From Glandiceps talaboti (lineage: Eukaryota > Hemichordata > Enteropneusta > Spengelidae), in the NCBI RefSeq assembly GCF_964340395.1, contig NC_135559.1, forward strand, positions 16,736,050 through 16,800,049: a DNA stretch of 64,000 bases. Direction: 5' to 3'. Below the pieces are notes generated by a model. It was not told the origin of the DNA. It searched no databases and saw only the letters and a program-made list of their open reading frames with translations. Positions 24,356 through 36,590 of the stretch are shown one piece after another (positions within the stretch are counted from its first letter, which is position 1; every line of letters starts with the position of its first letter). A program made the position numbers and the translations under genes.

Positions 24356-26769
24356 AGGTGATTCAAAATGCTCACATTCACTATCGCTGATTTGCTAGAC
24401 GACATGTTTGTGAAATGCATTCTGGTTTTAAAACTTTTCAAAAGCGTCTGCAAACACCTTAAAATGACCCTTTTTCAGTCACTTCCCTTCGGATTTACTT
24501 CGAGAGTTTTCGGGCATTTCCGGTCCCACCTAGACCACGGGATTTTATGACGTCATAAGGAGACATGGATAGCACGTAGCCTATGACGAGCATAGTCACT
24601 AGGTGAACAAAACTCAACAGCATTGTGAAAAAATACATTGCTAGTGGTTGTAACAGACATCAGTAAACAAAAACTACACTCTACATGTCTTATTAACCAA
24701 CATTTACCGATATTTACTCACACTTTCTGACTAATTGGCAGTGTCTGTGGGTATAAATGCTAAAATATGATCTCCCCATATTATGGCAAAATAAATCAAA
24801 ACGGCTAGACTACAATGTAGATATACATAAACACTTGTAATGTCGCTCGCGTGTTTCAATTTATTTATCTGATTTTTTTTATTATGTGCCGAGGAGAAGC
24901 ATTACAATATCTTCGACAGGCATGGCGTCGACAGCATATTATAGCCCACTATACTCGACTATACTCACTGATGTCGCCTTTTGAACGGCGCATTTAGCAA
25001 CAAAGTAAACATATTTATCTTGAATAAATATACTTGCTATTAGATTGCCATATCATCAGCAATAAAATTGTAAAGAATTGAGGAAATTTCGTGAGTGTAG
25101 TGTTGTCATTTACATGACTTTAGCAACTCGTCTGGAAGAAAACTTGTATGGTTTCCCTGTTGCGATATCACTTAATTTGATGCAACAAGCCTATTTAATA
25201 TTCATTAGAAGAATTCTGTAGCGAATCATGGTATTCGAAGTGTACAGTTTAGGAAACCAACAAATCAAATATCGCGATGTGTTCATGATATCAAATATGA
25301 TTGGACAATCTTGACGTCGGCAATCAAGGTCGTGACCCTAGCACATGGTTATGAAAGAAAGCCTGCAACTAGATACTTGGCTAGCCACGTCCGGTCCCGT
25401 TTGTCAGGGTTTGTTTTGAAGTTAGAGACGTTATTTCTGTACGACTTGAAGAATTTTACAATATATCTGATTGATAAATATGGATTACATCAACACGTGG
25501 ATAAATTTAACCCGACACGAATGTGCGCTGTGCTCTCCCGATTCCATACGTACATTGTACATACACTGCTTCAGCTTTGATCGGCGGCCTAGTATGAGCT
25601 TACTGCCGCGGCCGCGGTGACTGCACAAAACTTGACAACACTACCCCTCTACCGATATATAATAATCACCTGTATACCGTGATAAAAACAAGCAATAATT
25701 CGAGTCCCCAACAAGTCGATGAGACCTACTTCTGTTCTGTCCGATCCGAATGCGAGTTTCTTAGGTTTTATATGGGTTTCAGACTCGGACTAGAGTATTA
25801 CGCCCTAGACAATAATAGATGTAAACTTGTGTTCACAAGCCAAACATGTGACAATACTAGACCACAACGAAAACTGTGAAAAATTTACAGGTCAGTCTCA
25901 TTTTATATATGGACAACAAAATTAGGTCGGTCACAGTTCAATTTACATGATGCAATGACTCGGAGCGTACTTCCATATGCTCGGAGCAAATCGAATCAAT
26001 TAGTGTATTATGGGACCAACAAATATATTGTGGCACATGTCCCGATACGCCTTCTTGAAGTTTCCCATTGGTATTCTAATAGCTAGTATATTTATTCGAG
26101 ATGAAATATGTTTACTTTTTTGTTAAATGCACTGTTCAAAATTAAAGGCGACGCGAGTACGATTGGGCTAAAAGTATGCTGTCCTTGGCCCGGAGATGCC
26201 GTCAAACGTCACGACGGTATCGTAATGCTTCTTGTCGGCAAATAATACAAAATCAGATAAATAAAAGTCAATGAATGTGAAACACGCGACATTACAAGTG
26301 TTTATATATATCTAGTCTAGCCGTTTTGATTTATTTTGCCATAATATTGGGAGATCATATTTTAGCATTTATACCCACAGACACTGCCAATTAGTCAGAA
26401 AGTGTGAGTAAATATCGGTAAATGTTGGTTAATAAGACATGTAGAGTGTAGTTTTTGTTTACTGATGTCTGTTACAACCACTAGCAATGTATTTTTTCAC
26501 AATGCTGTTGAGTTTTGTTCACCTAGTGACTATGCTCGTCATAGGCTACGTGCTATCCATGTCTCCTTATGACGTCATAAAATCCCGTGGTCTAGGTGGG
26601 ACCGGAAATACCCGAAAACTCTCGAAGTAAATCCGAAGGGAAGTGACTGAAAAAGGGTCATTTTAAGGTGTTTGCAGACGCTTTTGAAAAGTTTTAAAAC
26701 CAGAATGCATTTCACAAACATGTCGTCTAGCAAATTAGCGATAGTGAATGTGAGCATTTTGAATCACCT
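24356..26769. mobile_element. DNA transposon with ~700-bp terminal inverted repeats and TTAA duplication
   Basis: A 2,414-bp insertion present only in copy B. It begins AGGTGATTCAAAATGCTCAC and ends with the reverse complement. TTAA flanks both ends (24,352-24,355 and 26,770-26,773), while copy A has a single TTAA at the same site. The inverted repeats run from 24,356 to about 25,050 and from about 26,069 to 26,769. They are near-perfect in the outer ~500 bp and weaker inside. TTAA duplications are characteristic of piggyBac and Kolobok elements. The unique centre (about 25,050-26,069) contains only short ORFs (25,311-25,580; 25,679-25,879) with no recognised transposase, so the copy is probably nonautonomous. 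Confidence 0.92.
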
Positions 26770-26773
26770 TTAA

Positions 26774-27304
26774 GTCAATATTAAAATCACCCATTATAAT
26801 ACACTGTGATTTGTCTAGTTTGAAAGTGTTTAACACTTCAATTAAATTGGTTTGAAACTCTGTTAAGTTTGTGTTTGGGCGCCTATAGATTATACCTATG
26901 ACGACTTTCTGGTTCTCAATACATGTCTCCAACCAAAGTGTCTCAGCATGAACAACCTCAGCTTGTAAAACTTTATACTTTATAGACGAAGAGATATATG
27001 CTCCAACACCTCCACCCCTGGTTCCCACACGACAATTGGCTTCAAATGAATACCCTTTCAATGAAAATAAATTTATATTTGAGATATTCCATACTTCTGA
27101 AATGCCAATAATACTAAAGTTCGTTTGTATGACGTCTTCATAGAAAAGTCTTAGACTATCAAAGTTTTTGTTCAAAGACCTTACATTAATATGAGATACT
27201 GAAAATGAAATATTGCCTTCACTATTAAAGTTAACATTAAAGTGTTGTGGTGTCAAGGCTGAATTTCTTACATCAAATAAATATTCACATGTGTCATCGA
27301 CCAT
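26774..27304 (-). pseudogene. LINE-B ORF2 copy B, N-terminal endonuclease fragment
   Basis: Codons 1 to about 177 of the LINE-B ORF2 (ATG at 27,304), ending just after the GDFN active-site block where the TTAA transposon begins. It reads on into transposon sequence for a few codons before a stop. The remainder of the endonuclease and the RT resume at 24,351. Confidence 0.88.
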
Positions 27305-27351
27305 TTAGAAATCGACATGAGATAATGTTACAAGAATACATACTGGTAAAG

Positions 27352-27896
27352 TTAATGAATCTTTCTAAGGTCACTTTCATTATTTATAATGATAGATCTA
27401 GCATCTTTGTTTTTCCTTACGTATATGGTACCGTTATATGTCCAAAGGTAGCTGAACTTTGCTGACTTTCTTGCATCGTTAGCTTTACGAAGAAGCTGAC
27501 GTTGCGTTTGACATAGATTTTCATTGATGAAGATATTGCCGTCCTGTTGGTAACCGAAATTTCTTGTAGAAACGCCGTGCAGTTTTCGTCTGTTCTCATA
27601 TACAGCATTTCTTGCCTTGCGTGTAGTGAATCTGACGATTATTGGTCGCGATCGGAAATTTCTTTGTTACGGGTGTTGGTTTCCAGCTGGTTGAACGGGG
27701 TTCTGTTTTGTACCAATTCTATGTGAAATATCCACATCATTGGCAGTTATGTCGGGATGAATCTTCTGAAGGATGTCAAGAGTAATGGCATCAGTGTTTT
27801 CACTACCATCAGATTCCGGTACGCCGGCTATTTCTAGGTTGATTCTTCGATTGTATTGGTCAAGTGAGTGCAATTCTGTTTCGAGAATTGCAACTA
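27352..27896 (-). pseudogene. LINE-B ORF1 copy B, 5'-truncated with a frameshift
   Basis: Duplicate of 10,196-10,740 with the same truncation and frameshift. The IAGVPES and DISHRIG blocks lie upstream of the frameshift and the RPIIVRFTTRKARNAVYENR block downstream of it. Confidence 0.8.
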
Positions 27897-27901
27897 TAAT
27901 T

Positions 27902-28591
27902 ATACCCATATTCAAGCAGCTAGGGAAATGACCACTTATAATAATTAGATTAATAGGTTTATGAGTGTGTTTAATAAGTCTGTTCCTGCTGACTGTAATA
28001 ATTTCATTGGTTATATTATCTATTTCACGTATTCTATTTTTGTGCTTGAGTATACTTATTGATGAACTGCTCGGGCTTTATAGTTTGTTTCACTTTTAAA
28101 GTCTCACTTTTTTAACAGCCCTGTATTAAAGTTTTTGTTTTGTTTGTAACCGCTAATTCTCAATTGATGATTAAATGGGTCTGTTCTAATTGAGTTATTT
28201 TTTGTGTGTACCATGTTAGCTTTCTGGGTTCCTTCTTGGTCATTCTAAAAACCCGAGTTTTTTAACCTTTGCCAGCTGCCTCGTGATTAAAGTTATCACA
28301 ATCTTCTCTCTCAAAGTTCTTAGCAAGTACTAAAACGTCATGGTCAGTACTACTACTTTTTGTCTGGTGGCATGTGAATTTACCCACAGCGTCATCAGGG
28401 CAGCGACCATTGAGAATTACAATTTCTAAAGAAATACACAGATCCAGAAATAATTCACCATATTGTTGTTGTTTTTTGTAATCGCTTGTGACTGACTCTG
28501 ATTCAAATGTATGGTGGATGCCGATGAGTGATACTCCAGGTTTGGATGCATCACGGTATCGTTTTCCATTTAATATGGGCATTGCAATCAC
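27902..28591 (-). pseudogene. LINE-A relic, 5' part with endonuclease piece (unit 4)
   Basis: Copy of 10,746-11,435. The 109-residue endonuclease piece at 28,262-28,591 differs from the unit 2 piece by a single Ala/Thr change. Confidence 0.7.
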
Positions 28592-28814
28592 TAGGATGAT
28601 TTGGCCTAACTTAAAATATTTTGTGGCATCTTTTTTCTAATAGCTAATTCAGGTTAGTGTCTTTCCTTTTGAAGATGCTTTAGGCTTGTGGCCTCATATC
28701 CGCAGTGCAAACACAAATATTTTTGTCTAAATCAAACATGCTTTTATCAAGGCGAGTCCAGATAAAGTCTTTACAGCAGCTTTTCGTTTGTCTTATTCCA
28801 TATTAACACTTTTG

Positions 28815-28919
<105 letters not shown>

Positions 28920-29249
28920 ATGACACAATAACACAATTCACAGCTGATAATACACCCAATAGAAGCTGGTTTACAAGCGTTTGATTGACAACAAAATGCA
29001 TGCATAAAAAGGAAATATTGTATTCACAATGTTTATATTCATAACCATAATTTCCGCTTGGTATTGAGTGCATAGTTTTTCTCTCGTTGATCCAGCCAGT
29101 GTTAATCTCACCCAGGTCACTTGATTTATATTTTGTTTGCTTGTTACCATTACCTACCACAGATACAAACAAGACCATAAATTTCACAGTGTTTGTGTTT
29201 TGTATGTAAGGACTTGGTGTGAATAGGGCAACACCCACAACCCCAGCCC

Positions 29250-31225
29250 TTCCCTACCCTATGCTAAAACATACAACATTATAAGATAACCACACGTTTT
29301 CGTCGTCGAAAATGACTGCTCTGAGAAATATTATAACTAGTTTGTAACTGAAACAACCACCATAGTTGCACAAGTATGGCTATAATTTATGTCGTAAACT
29401 GTACAAGTTTGCTTTTATTCTGACATTTATGATCACATAAGAGGACTTGTGTTATAAGACTACAAAAGATGTATGTGCTTGGAATTTCAATGCAAATATA
29501 TCACTAAAACGACCTGTTTTCACCAAATAACTTGTACATGTACTGTCTATTTTGGTCTTAACTCCTAATTGTCTAGTCACATTTCACACTATCGACTTAG
29601 AACTTGATTAATGTTTGCTGACTATATGTTATATGCACATGTAGATGATTTGTTTGTATTTTAGTTATAGTGATTACATTCAGATACATTTCCACATGGA
29701 AAATTTATTTTCACATTTTATACCAGTAAAGAGACAACAATTGTAATGAAATATGACAATAGCTTTATTAAACATGCAAGACTAAAGTCATAATTACAAC
29801 TTTGAATTTGTAATAATTTTTTAATGACAATGTACTTTTCATACTTATATACAAGGCAATCAATATCATTTAAAGTTATATACTTTGAGTCTTGAGTTTT
29901 AATGAAAATTTAATATTAGACTTGTGATGACGTACGTTAATTTAGACCTTTAAAACAATAAACAGCCTTGAAAGGATTATTATCTTTATACTCTTTATAA
30001 TGCAATAACATTTCTATCATAAGAACAACACATTTTCACATAAGTATCCAGGTGTTCAAAAAAGTATGCGTTTCATGAGGAAACGTAAAGAAAAAGCAAA
30101 GCATAGTAACGAAACTCCAATATTCCAGCATCAATTTCAATTTCCTGATCTAGATTTATGTGATATCTACAGTCAGATTGCGTTATAGGATTCTACAGGA
30201 ATGCACATCTACTTTGCAAATTGTAATATGTAATTGTCGTGAAGTTGGACAAACTATGGAAAGTACATTTGAAGTGAATGAAGGCGGTTAGTTTTAATTT
30301 TCAAATCATGGGTGTGTATTCATGATGGCTACCATTGGTTGTTTGCTATGTGTATTGAAGTCCGATACATTAGCTATAAGATACAGTATGACTATATATG
30401 CCTTAAGAACGTTCTATGCAAGCCCAGCTCTATCCTATCGAGCACTGTAGCAGAGTTTATTCTCCTGGCGCCCTCATTCCCGAATCATGAAGAACTACCC
30501 TGATTGCACTTACTTACTTATAAATCAATATATAATCTAGCAACGTAATAATGCATTAACATCGAGTACATAGAAAAGAGGAGTCGCCCAATATAAAGAC
30601 AAGCAGGTAACCTGTACATGTTGTAGATTTCATAACTTTAAATAAGGGACGGGATAGTTTCTCGGGAGGGGAAGAGGGGTGTGGTGGTGGTCGAAATTTC
30701 CATCGGACCGACATCTCTGATCACATCTCTGTAAAAACCAAAACACACTGACTCCCGGTCACCTATGTATTTACATGTTTACACATAGGACATGTCCTGC
30801 TTGATAAGATGGTGTTATTGTATCTTCAAGTTTCTATATATAAAATATGTGTGTTTATTTTATGTTTTGTCATCGCTGATTTGTATTGAGGGGTTTTATT
30901 GTCTTCCAAATAGATTTCAAAGTTGATATACGTTTTAATTTGTGTATATTTAGTTTACTTTTTATGTTGCTAGTCCTTGTTTTCTTTTATTGTTTCCGTT
31001 ACATGTTGTGGAGGAACATCTTCCAACTGTTCTTTAAACCTAACAATTAGGTTTTCACTGGTGCAGTCGTTTGGGTCAGCTGTCCAGATCTGATCCGTGC
31101 TCAAAAGTTTTAATATTTGTTTCATGCCTGTGGCCCATGATTGTATTCCAGTTTATTCCAAATTAATGCTCAGACGGTAAGCTTCTTTAGTTAGAGTAGT
31201 ATCAGCTTTCTGTGAGATCTGGCCT
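29250..31225. other. Noncoding array block of unit 4
   Basis: Counterpart of 12,030-14,040. From about 29,380 it carries variants absent from unit 2 but found in unit 5 (a TTATGTCGTAAACTG-type sequence and an extra GTATGTGCTTGG segment), and identity to unit 2 falls further after about 30,640. No gene was found. Confidence 0.6.
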
Positions 31226-31229
31226 GACA

Positions 31230-33066
31230 CAAATGTTAAAATATTGGATCTTAAGCCAATATTTTAACATTTATATCAGGCCAGATACTAGGAGGGATAA
31301 CGACCTAACTCCATCAGGCAAGCTATATTGGATGCTTTACAGTTTACATTTAGTAGGAATTTGCAAAACTTTACGTGTAATTTTTCCATTGGGGTTTCGT
31401 TAGGTTATGAGACTGGTTTATGTTTTTATGTGCCCACCATCTCACTACAGTATAGCAGAATGGGTTTCACCATCAAATGAATTATTTTAAAGATTTAGTT
31501 AGATAGGTATAGTTGTTTCTAAAAAGAAGTCTTGTTTTAGTTTAAATAGTGCCTTCAGTGCTCTATATCTTAGGTCATCTTGTGCCCTGAGTTGTTTTCC
31601 TGTAGTGCTCAATTTTATGCCAAGGTAAGTGTAAGAGGGGACACATTCTAGTACTTGGTTGTTTTTGTAGAATTTAAATTTCTCTAGGCAGTTTCCTTCC
31701 TTATTAAAAATCACAATCTTTGATTAAATAATATTTGTAGCCAAGTACCATTTTTCACAGATTTCGACTGAGTTGAGGGCATTTTGTAAACCAGTATTCG
31801 ATTAGATTTCCGTAGTAACATTAAATAATCAGCATATATTAAGTAAGACAGCCTGCTAGTCAAACCAAGAGTTGTCTTTTTATATAATTTACATATATAT
31901 TAGATATTAGGAGCTGAGGCCACCCCCTTTTCTAATACCTCTCGGAATTGAAAATTGGCTGATTATACCATTTTTGAATTAAAATTAATGATGCCATTTT
32001 GTCAATTTGTTGGAAAAACACCTATATGCCAAACTGAGCCAAAGGCTTTATTCATATCGATAAAATATGAAAAACCTATTGATCCTTACCTTTGTATTTT
32101 GTAGTTAATTGGTTAATAACAAATGTGTGATCACTGGTACTGAATTTAGGTAGAAAGCAAACCAGTTCTTTTATTATAATATTATTTTTTGTCATTGAAT
32201 TCACCAACCCTCTGTTTCAGGACCGAAGTAAATAGTTTACTCGAAAAATTATCGGAACAATTACTGGACGAATCGGGAATGACTTAGCTAATTATATCAG
32301 AAAAGAAAAGTATGATGCCACAATAGTTACTGGGATCTGTCTTGTCTCCCTTTTCATAGATCGATGCAATTATACCCATATTCAAGCAGCTAGGGAAATG
32401 GCCACTTATAATAATTAGATTAAACGGTTTTTGAGTGTGTTTAATAAGTCTGTTCCTGCTGACTGTAATAAATTCATTGGTTACATTATCTGTTCCAGGT
32501 GGTTTTTTAGTGCTTGAGTATACTTATTGGTGAACTGCTCAGGCAGGTTTTATAGTTTTTTTTTCACTTTTGAAGTCCAATTTTTTTTAACAGCCCTGTA
32601 TTATAGTTTGTGTTTTGTTTGTAACCGCTATTTCCCAATTGATGATTAAATTGGTCTATGCTCAAATTAATTGAGATATTTTTTTATACCATGTTTGGTT
32701 TCTGGGTTCCTTTTTTGTCATTCTGAAAACCCGAGTTTTTTAACCTTTGCCACCTGCCTCGTGATTAAAGTTATCACAATCTTCTCTCTCAAACTTCTTA
32801 GCAAGTACTAAAATGTCAAAGTCAGTACTACTTCTTTTTGTCTGGTGGCATGTGAATTTACCCATAGTGTCATCAGGGCAGCGACTATTGAGAATTACAA
32901 TTTCTGAAGAGATACAGATCCAGAAATAATTCACCATACTGTTGTTGTTTTTGTAATGTCCTGTGACTGGCTCGGTTTCAAATGTGTGGTGGATGCCGAT
33001 GAGTGATAGTCCATGTTTGGATGAATCACAGTATCGTTTTCCATTTAATATGGGCACATAAATCAC
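31230..33066 (-). pseudogene. LINE-A relic, best preserved order (units 4/5)
   Basis: Read on the minus strand from high to low coordinate: an endonuclease piece (32,740-33,066; LCISSEIV-type and GKFTCHQTK blocks), RT motif A near 32,030-32,075, then an open 71-codon thumb piece at 31,499-31,714 containing CVPSYTYLGIKLSTTGKQL and RALKALFKLKQDF, and the GRYP tail block near 31,260-31,320. These blocks identify a CR1/Rex-like non-LTR ORF2. Spacing is shorter than in an intact element, so internal deletions are present. Confidence 0.8.
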
Positions 33067-33276
33067 TAGGATGATTTGTTATAACTTAAATCTTTTTTCT
33101 AGTGGCTGATTCTGATTAATGTCTTTCCTTTTGAAGATGCTGGAGGCTTGAGGCCTCATATCCACAGTACAAACACATATATTTTCGTCTAAATCAAACA
33201 TGCTTTTATCAAGGCGAGTCCAGATAAAGTCCTCACTGCAGCTTTCCGTTTGTTTTTTTCTATCTAAACACTTTTG

Positions 33277-33277
<1 letters not shown>

Positions 33278-33330
<53 letters not shown>

Positions 33331-33337
33331 AGACACA

Positions 33338-33379
<42 letters not shown>
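33278..33379. repeat. (CA)n microsatellite with GACA variants, unit 5
   Basis: CA run of about 102 bp containing three GACACA interruptions not seen in the other units. Confidence 0.97.
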
Positions 33380-33382
<3 letters not shown>

Positions 33383-33659
33383 CTGAAAATACACCCAATA
33401 GAAGCAGAATTGCAGGTGTTTGATTCACATCAAAATGCATGCATAAAAAGTAAACTTTGTATTCACAATGTTTATATTCATAACCATAATTTCCGCTTGG
33501 TGTTGAGTGCATAGTTTTTCTCTCGTTAATCAAGCCAGTGTTAATCTCACTCAGGTCACTTGATTTATATTTGTTTGCTTGTTACCATTACCTACCACAG
33601 ATACAAACAAGACCATAAATTGCAGTGTTTGTGTTTTGTATGTTAGAACTTGGTATGAA

Positions 33660-36590
33660 TAGGACAACACCCACATCCCCAGCCCTTCCCTACCCTACTC
33701 TAAAACATACATTATAAGATAACCACACGTTTTCTTTGTCTAAAATGACTGCTCTGAGAAGAATTATAATTAGTTTGTAACTGAAACAACCACCATAGTT
33801 GCACAAGTATGGCTATAATTTATATCGTAAACTGTACAAGTTTGCTTTTATTCTGACATTTATGATCACATAAGAGGACTTGTGTTGTAAGACCACAAAA
33901 GATTTATCCATGTCAAGTACGTGTTTGGTATTTCAATGCAAATATACTAAAACGACCTGTTTTCACCAAAAACTTGTACCAAGTCTATTGGTCTTAACTC
34001 CTAATTGTCTAGTCAGGTTTCACAATATCGACTTAGAAATGAATAACAGAGGTAATTCATGTTTTTTATGATAAGGAGTGGACCATTTGTTATCCGATGG
34101 GTTGCTTGGAATATTATTTTTTTTGTGGGGGGGGGGGAGGACATACCAAAAGGAGTTGCTTGAAAAAAAATTTGGATATGAGTGGGTGATGGGAAAAAAT
34201 GGTCCACTGTTGCTAGAAAAAATATCTTGGCAGGGATAAGTACAAATACTTGTTTTAGGTTTTCCTCAAGTTTCATGAAATAACACACAACTATTTTTCC
34301 CATCAAGTTCAAATAAATGTTTATCATTCTTTTCCTTGATGTCTTTTTTAGCAACCTACAATGTTTTAGTACATGTATTCTGTAGACTGTTTCATGTAAT
34401 ATCATACAACCTGAACCCATGTCAAAAAAATTCGCTTTCATTTTTCCTAATCTTCAGGGTCCTAAACATCTTTTTCTGAACACTACTGTAAAGGTAGTTA
34501 CTGGAAATGATAAACTTGTCATGAAAATATAGATTAAGAAGTATACATAGTTTAATCTAAATTTCTCTCTATATTAAACTTAAAACCTTGAGAAAGTGTC
34601 AATTATTTGTCATGAAAAACACATACTAACAAGTAGTCTAATGTAAGTTCCCTGATTTCTACATGAAACTAAACACCTAGAGAAAATGTTAATTGCTTGA
34701 CTTTGAGAGTTGGATTGCATTATTTCTGCCATGCTGTTTCTTAATAACTAAATCAATTCATTTTAGAGTGATTTAATGTTTGCTGACTAAATGTTACATG
34801 CACGTGTAGATGTTTTACTTGGATTTTAGTTATAGTAATTACGTTCAGATACATTTCCACATGGACAATTTATTTTCACATTTTATACCTTTAAAGAGAC
34901 AACACTTGTAATGAAAAATGACAATAACTGTATTAAACATGCAGGACTAAAGTCATAATTACAACTTTCAATTTCTAATAATTTTAAAATTACAAGGTAC
35001 TTTTCATACTTATATACATACAAAGCAATAAATATCATTTAAAGTTATATGCTTTGAGTCTTGAGTTTTAATGAAAACTTAAATATTTGTTTTCTAGATT
35101 TGTGATATGTTTTCAAATGACCTACGTTAATGTAGACCTTTAAAACAATATACAGCATTGAAAGGATTATTATATGTATACTCTTGCATTAGCAAGAGTC
35201 TTGCATTTTATTGAGACAAAAAATTATAACTTTTCAGAATGTCAAATCTGATTATTATTCATTTCTTAATTAAATGAGACTCAGCCTCCTAGCTGTTTGA
35301 CTCAGCATGCCCTTCATGTACTTATTTCACAAGTATTTATTACATTTATAGTTTACACACAAAAACATGATTGTTTGTTAGAGCATAGCGGTTTTCATAC
35401 GGTGATTTACAACTGTTACAACGAAATGGCCTAGGGGACGCATGTTTGCGTTACAACCCATAAAAAATTATAGTCTACTGGGCCTGGCTAAATAGACGTA
35501 TGTACATCGACAGGTAAGAATTTGTAACACGATAACAATATACAGTTTTAATACAGGCTTACATCTTCTTTCGCAAATGATACACTAATTGAATTTGGAG
35601 ACTAACTAAACTCCATCTACAATTGTCAATACCGAACTCATCGCAATGTAAGTGTTACCCTTACACTGTTCTGTAGTACTGGAGTAGTGTGGTGGTTAAA
35701 TATCTGCAGCTGGTACATAGTTCCCCTAGGAAAGTGTGAAAAGCGAGAGTTCCAAGACTTCCAAAGGAGAAGATAGTAAACGCCCCACGTGGGACTAAGT
35801 CATAGACAAGGTAAAAGGTGTTTGTTTCACATGGACTAATGCAATGACATTTCTATCATAAGAACATTACATTTTCACATAAACATCCAGGTGTTTAAAA
35901 AAGTACAGGATGGGTTTCATGAGGAAACGACAAAAAAAGCAAAACATAGTAACGAAACTCCAATATTCCAGCATCAATTTCAATTTCCTGATCTAGATTG
36001 ATGTGATATCTACAGTCAGATTGAGTTATAGGGTTATACAGGCATGTATATCTAGTTTGCAAATTGTAATATGTCATGGCTACCATTGGTTGTGTGCTAT
36101 GTGTATTGAAGTCCGATCAATTAGCTATAAGATACATTATAGACACATCCAGTTTCTATATGTAAAACGTGTGCGTTAATTCTAAGTTTTGTCGTTGCTG
36201 ATCTGTATTGCAGGGTTTTATTGTCTTCCAAATAGTTTTCAAAGTTGATATCCGTTTTTATTTCTGCATATGTACGTAGTTTGTTTTTATTTTGCTTGTC
36301 CTTGTTATCCTTCATTGTTTCCGTTACATGTTTTGGAGGAACATTTTCCGAGTTCCAACTTTTCTTTAAACCTAACAATTAGGTTTTCACTGGTGCAGTC
36401 GTTTGGGTCAGCTTTCCAGACCTGATCCATGCTCAAACGTTTTAATATTTGTTTCATGCCTGTGGCCCATGATTGTATTCCAGTTTATTCCAAATTAATG
36501 CTCACACGGTAAGCTTCTTTAGATAGAGTGGTTTCAGCTTTCTGCGAGATCTGGCATGACACAAATGTTAAAATATTTGTTTAAGATCGA
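33660..36590. other. Noncoding array block of unit 5, with a private insertion
   Basis: Related to 1,830-3,950 but lacks the TIR element and the minisatellite. About 715 bp at 34,050-34,765 has no counterpart in other units. That insert includes a short inverted repeat, AGTGGACCATTT at about 34,076 and its complement near 34,198, around a G-run. No gene is supported, and the 142-codon ORF at 34,013-34,441 has no recognisable features. Confidence 0.55.

Larger units (their letters stand above)
21635..27896 (-). mobile_element. LINE-B copy B, interrupted by a TTAA transposon
   Basis: Same insertion as 6,897-10,740, with the same TAATT target duplication (21,630-21,634 and 27,897-27,901). It was copied with the host repeat and not by independent retrotransposition. 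It is 2,418 bp longer because of the DNA transposon at 24,356-26,769. Outside that insertion the two copies differ at only a handful of sites, for example Lys/Arg and Gln/Glu changes in the C-terminal region. Confidence 0.9.

Noticed and set aside
34013-34441. 142-codon minus-strand ORF in unit 5
   Set aside because: Lies across a private insertion, has low-complexity composition and no domain.
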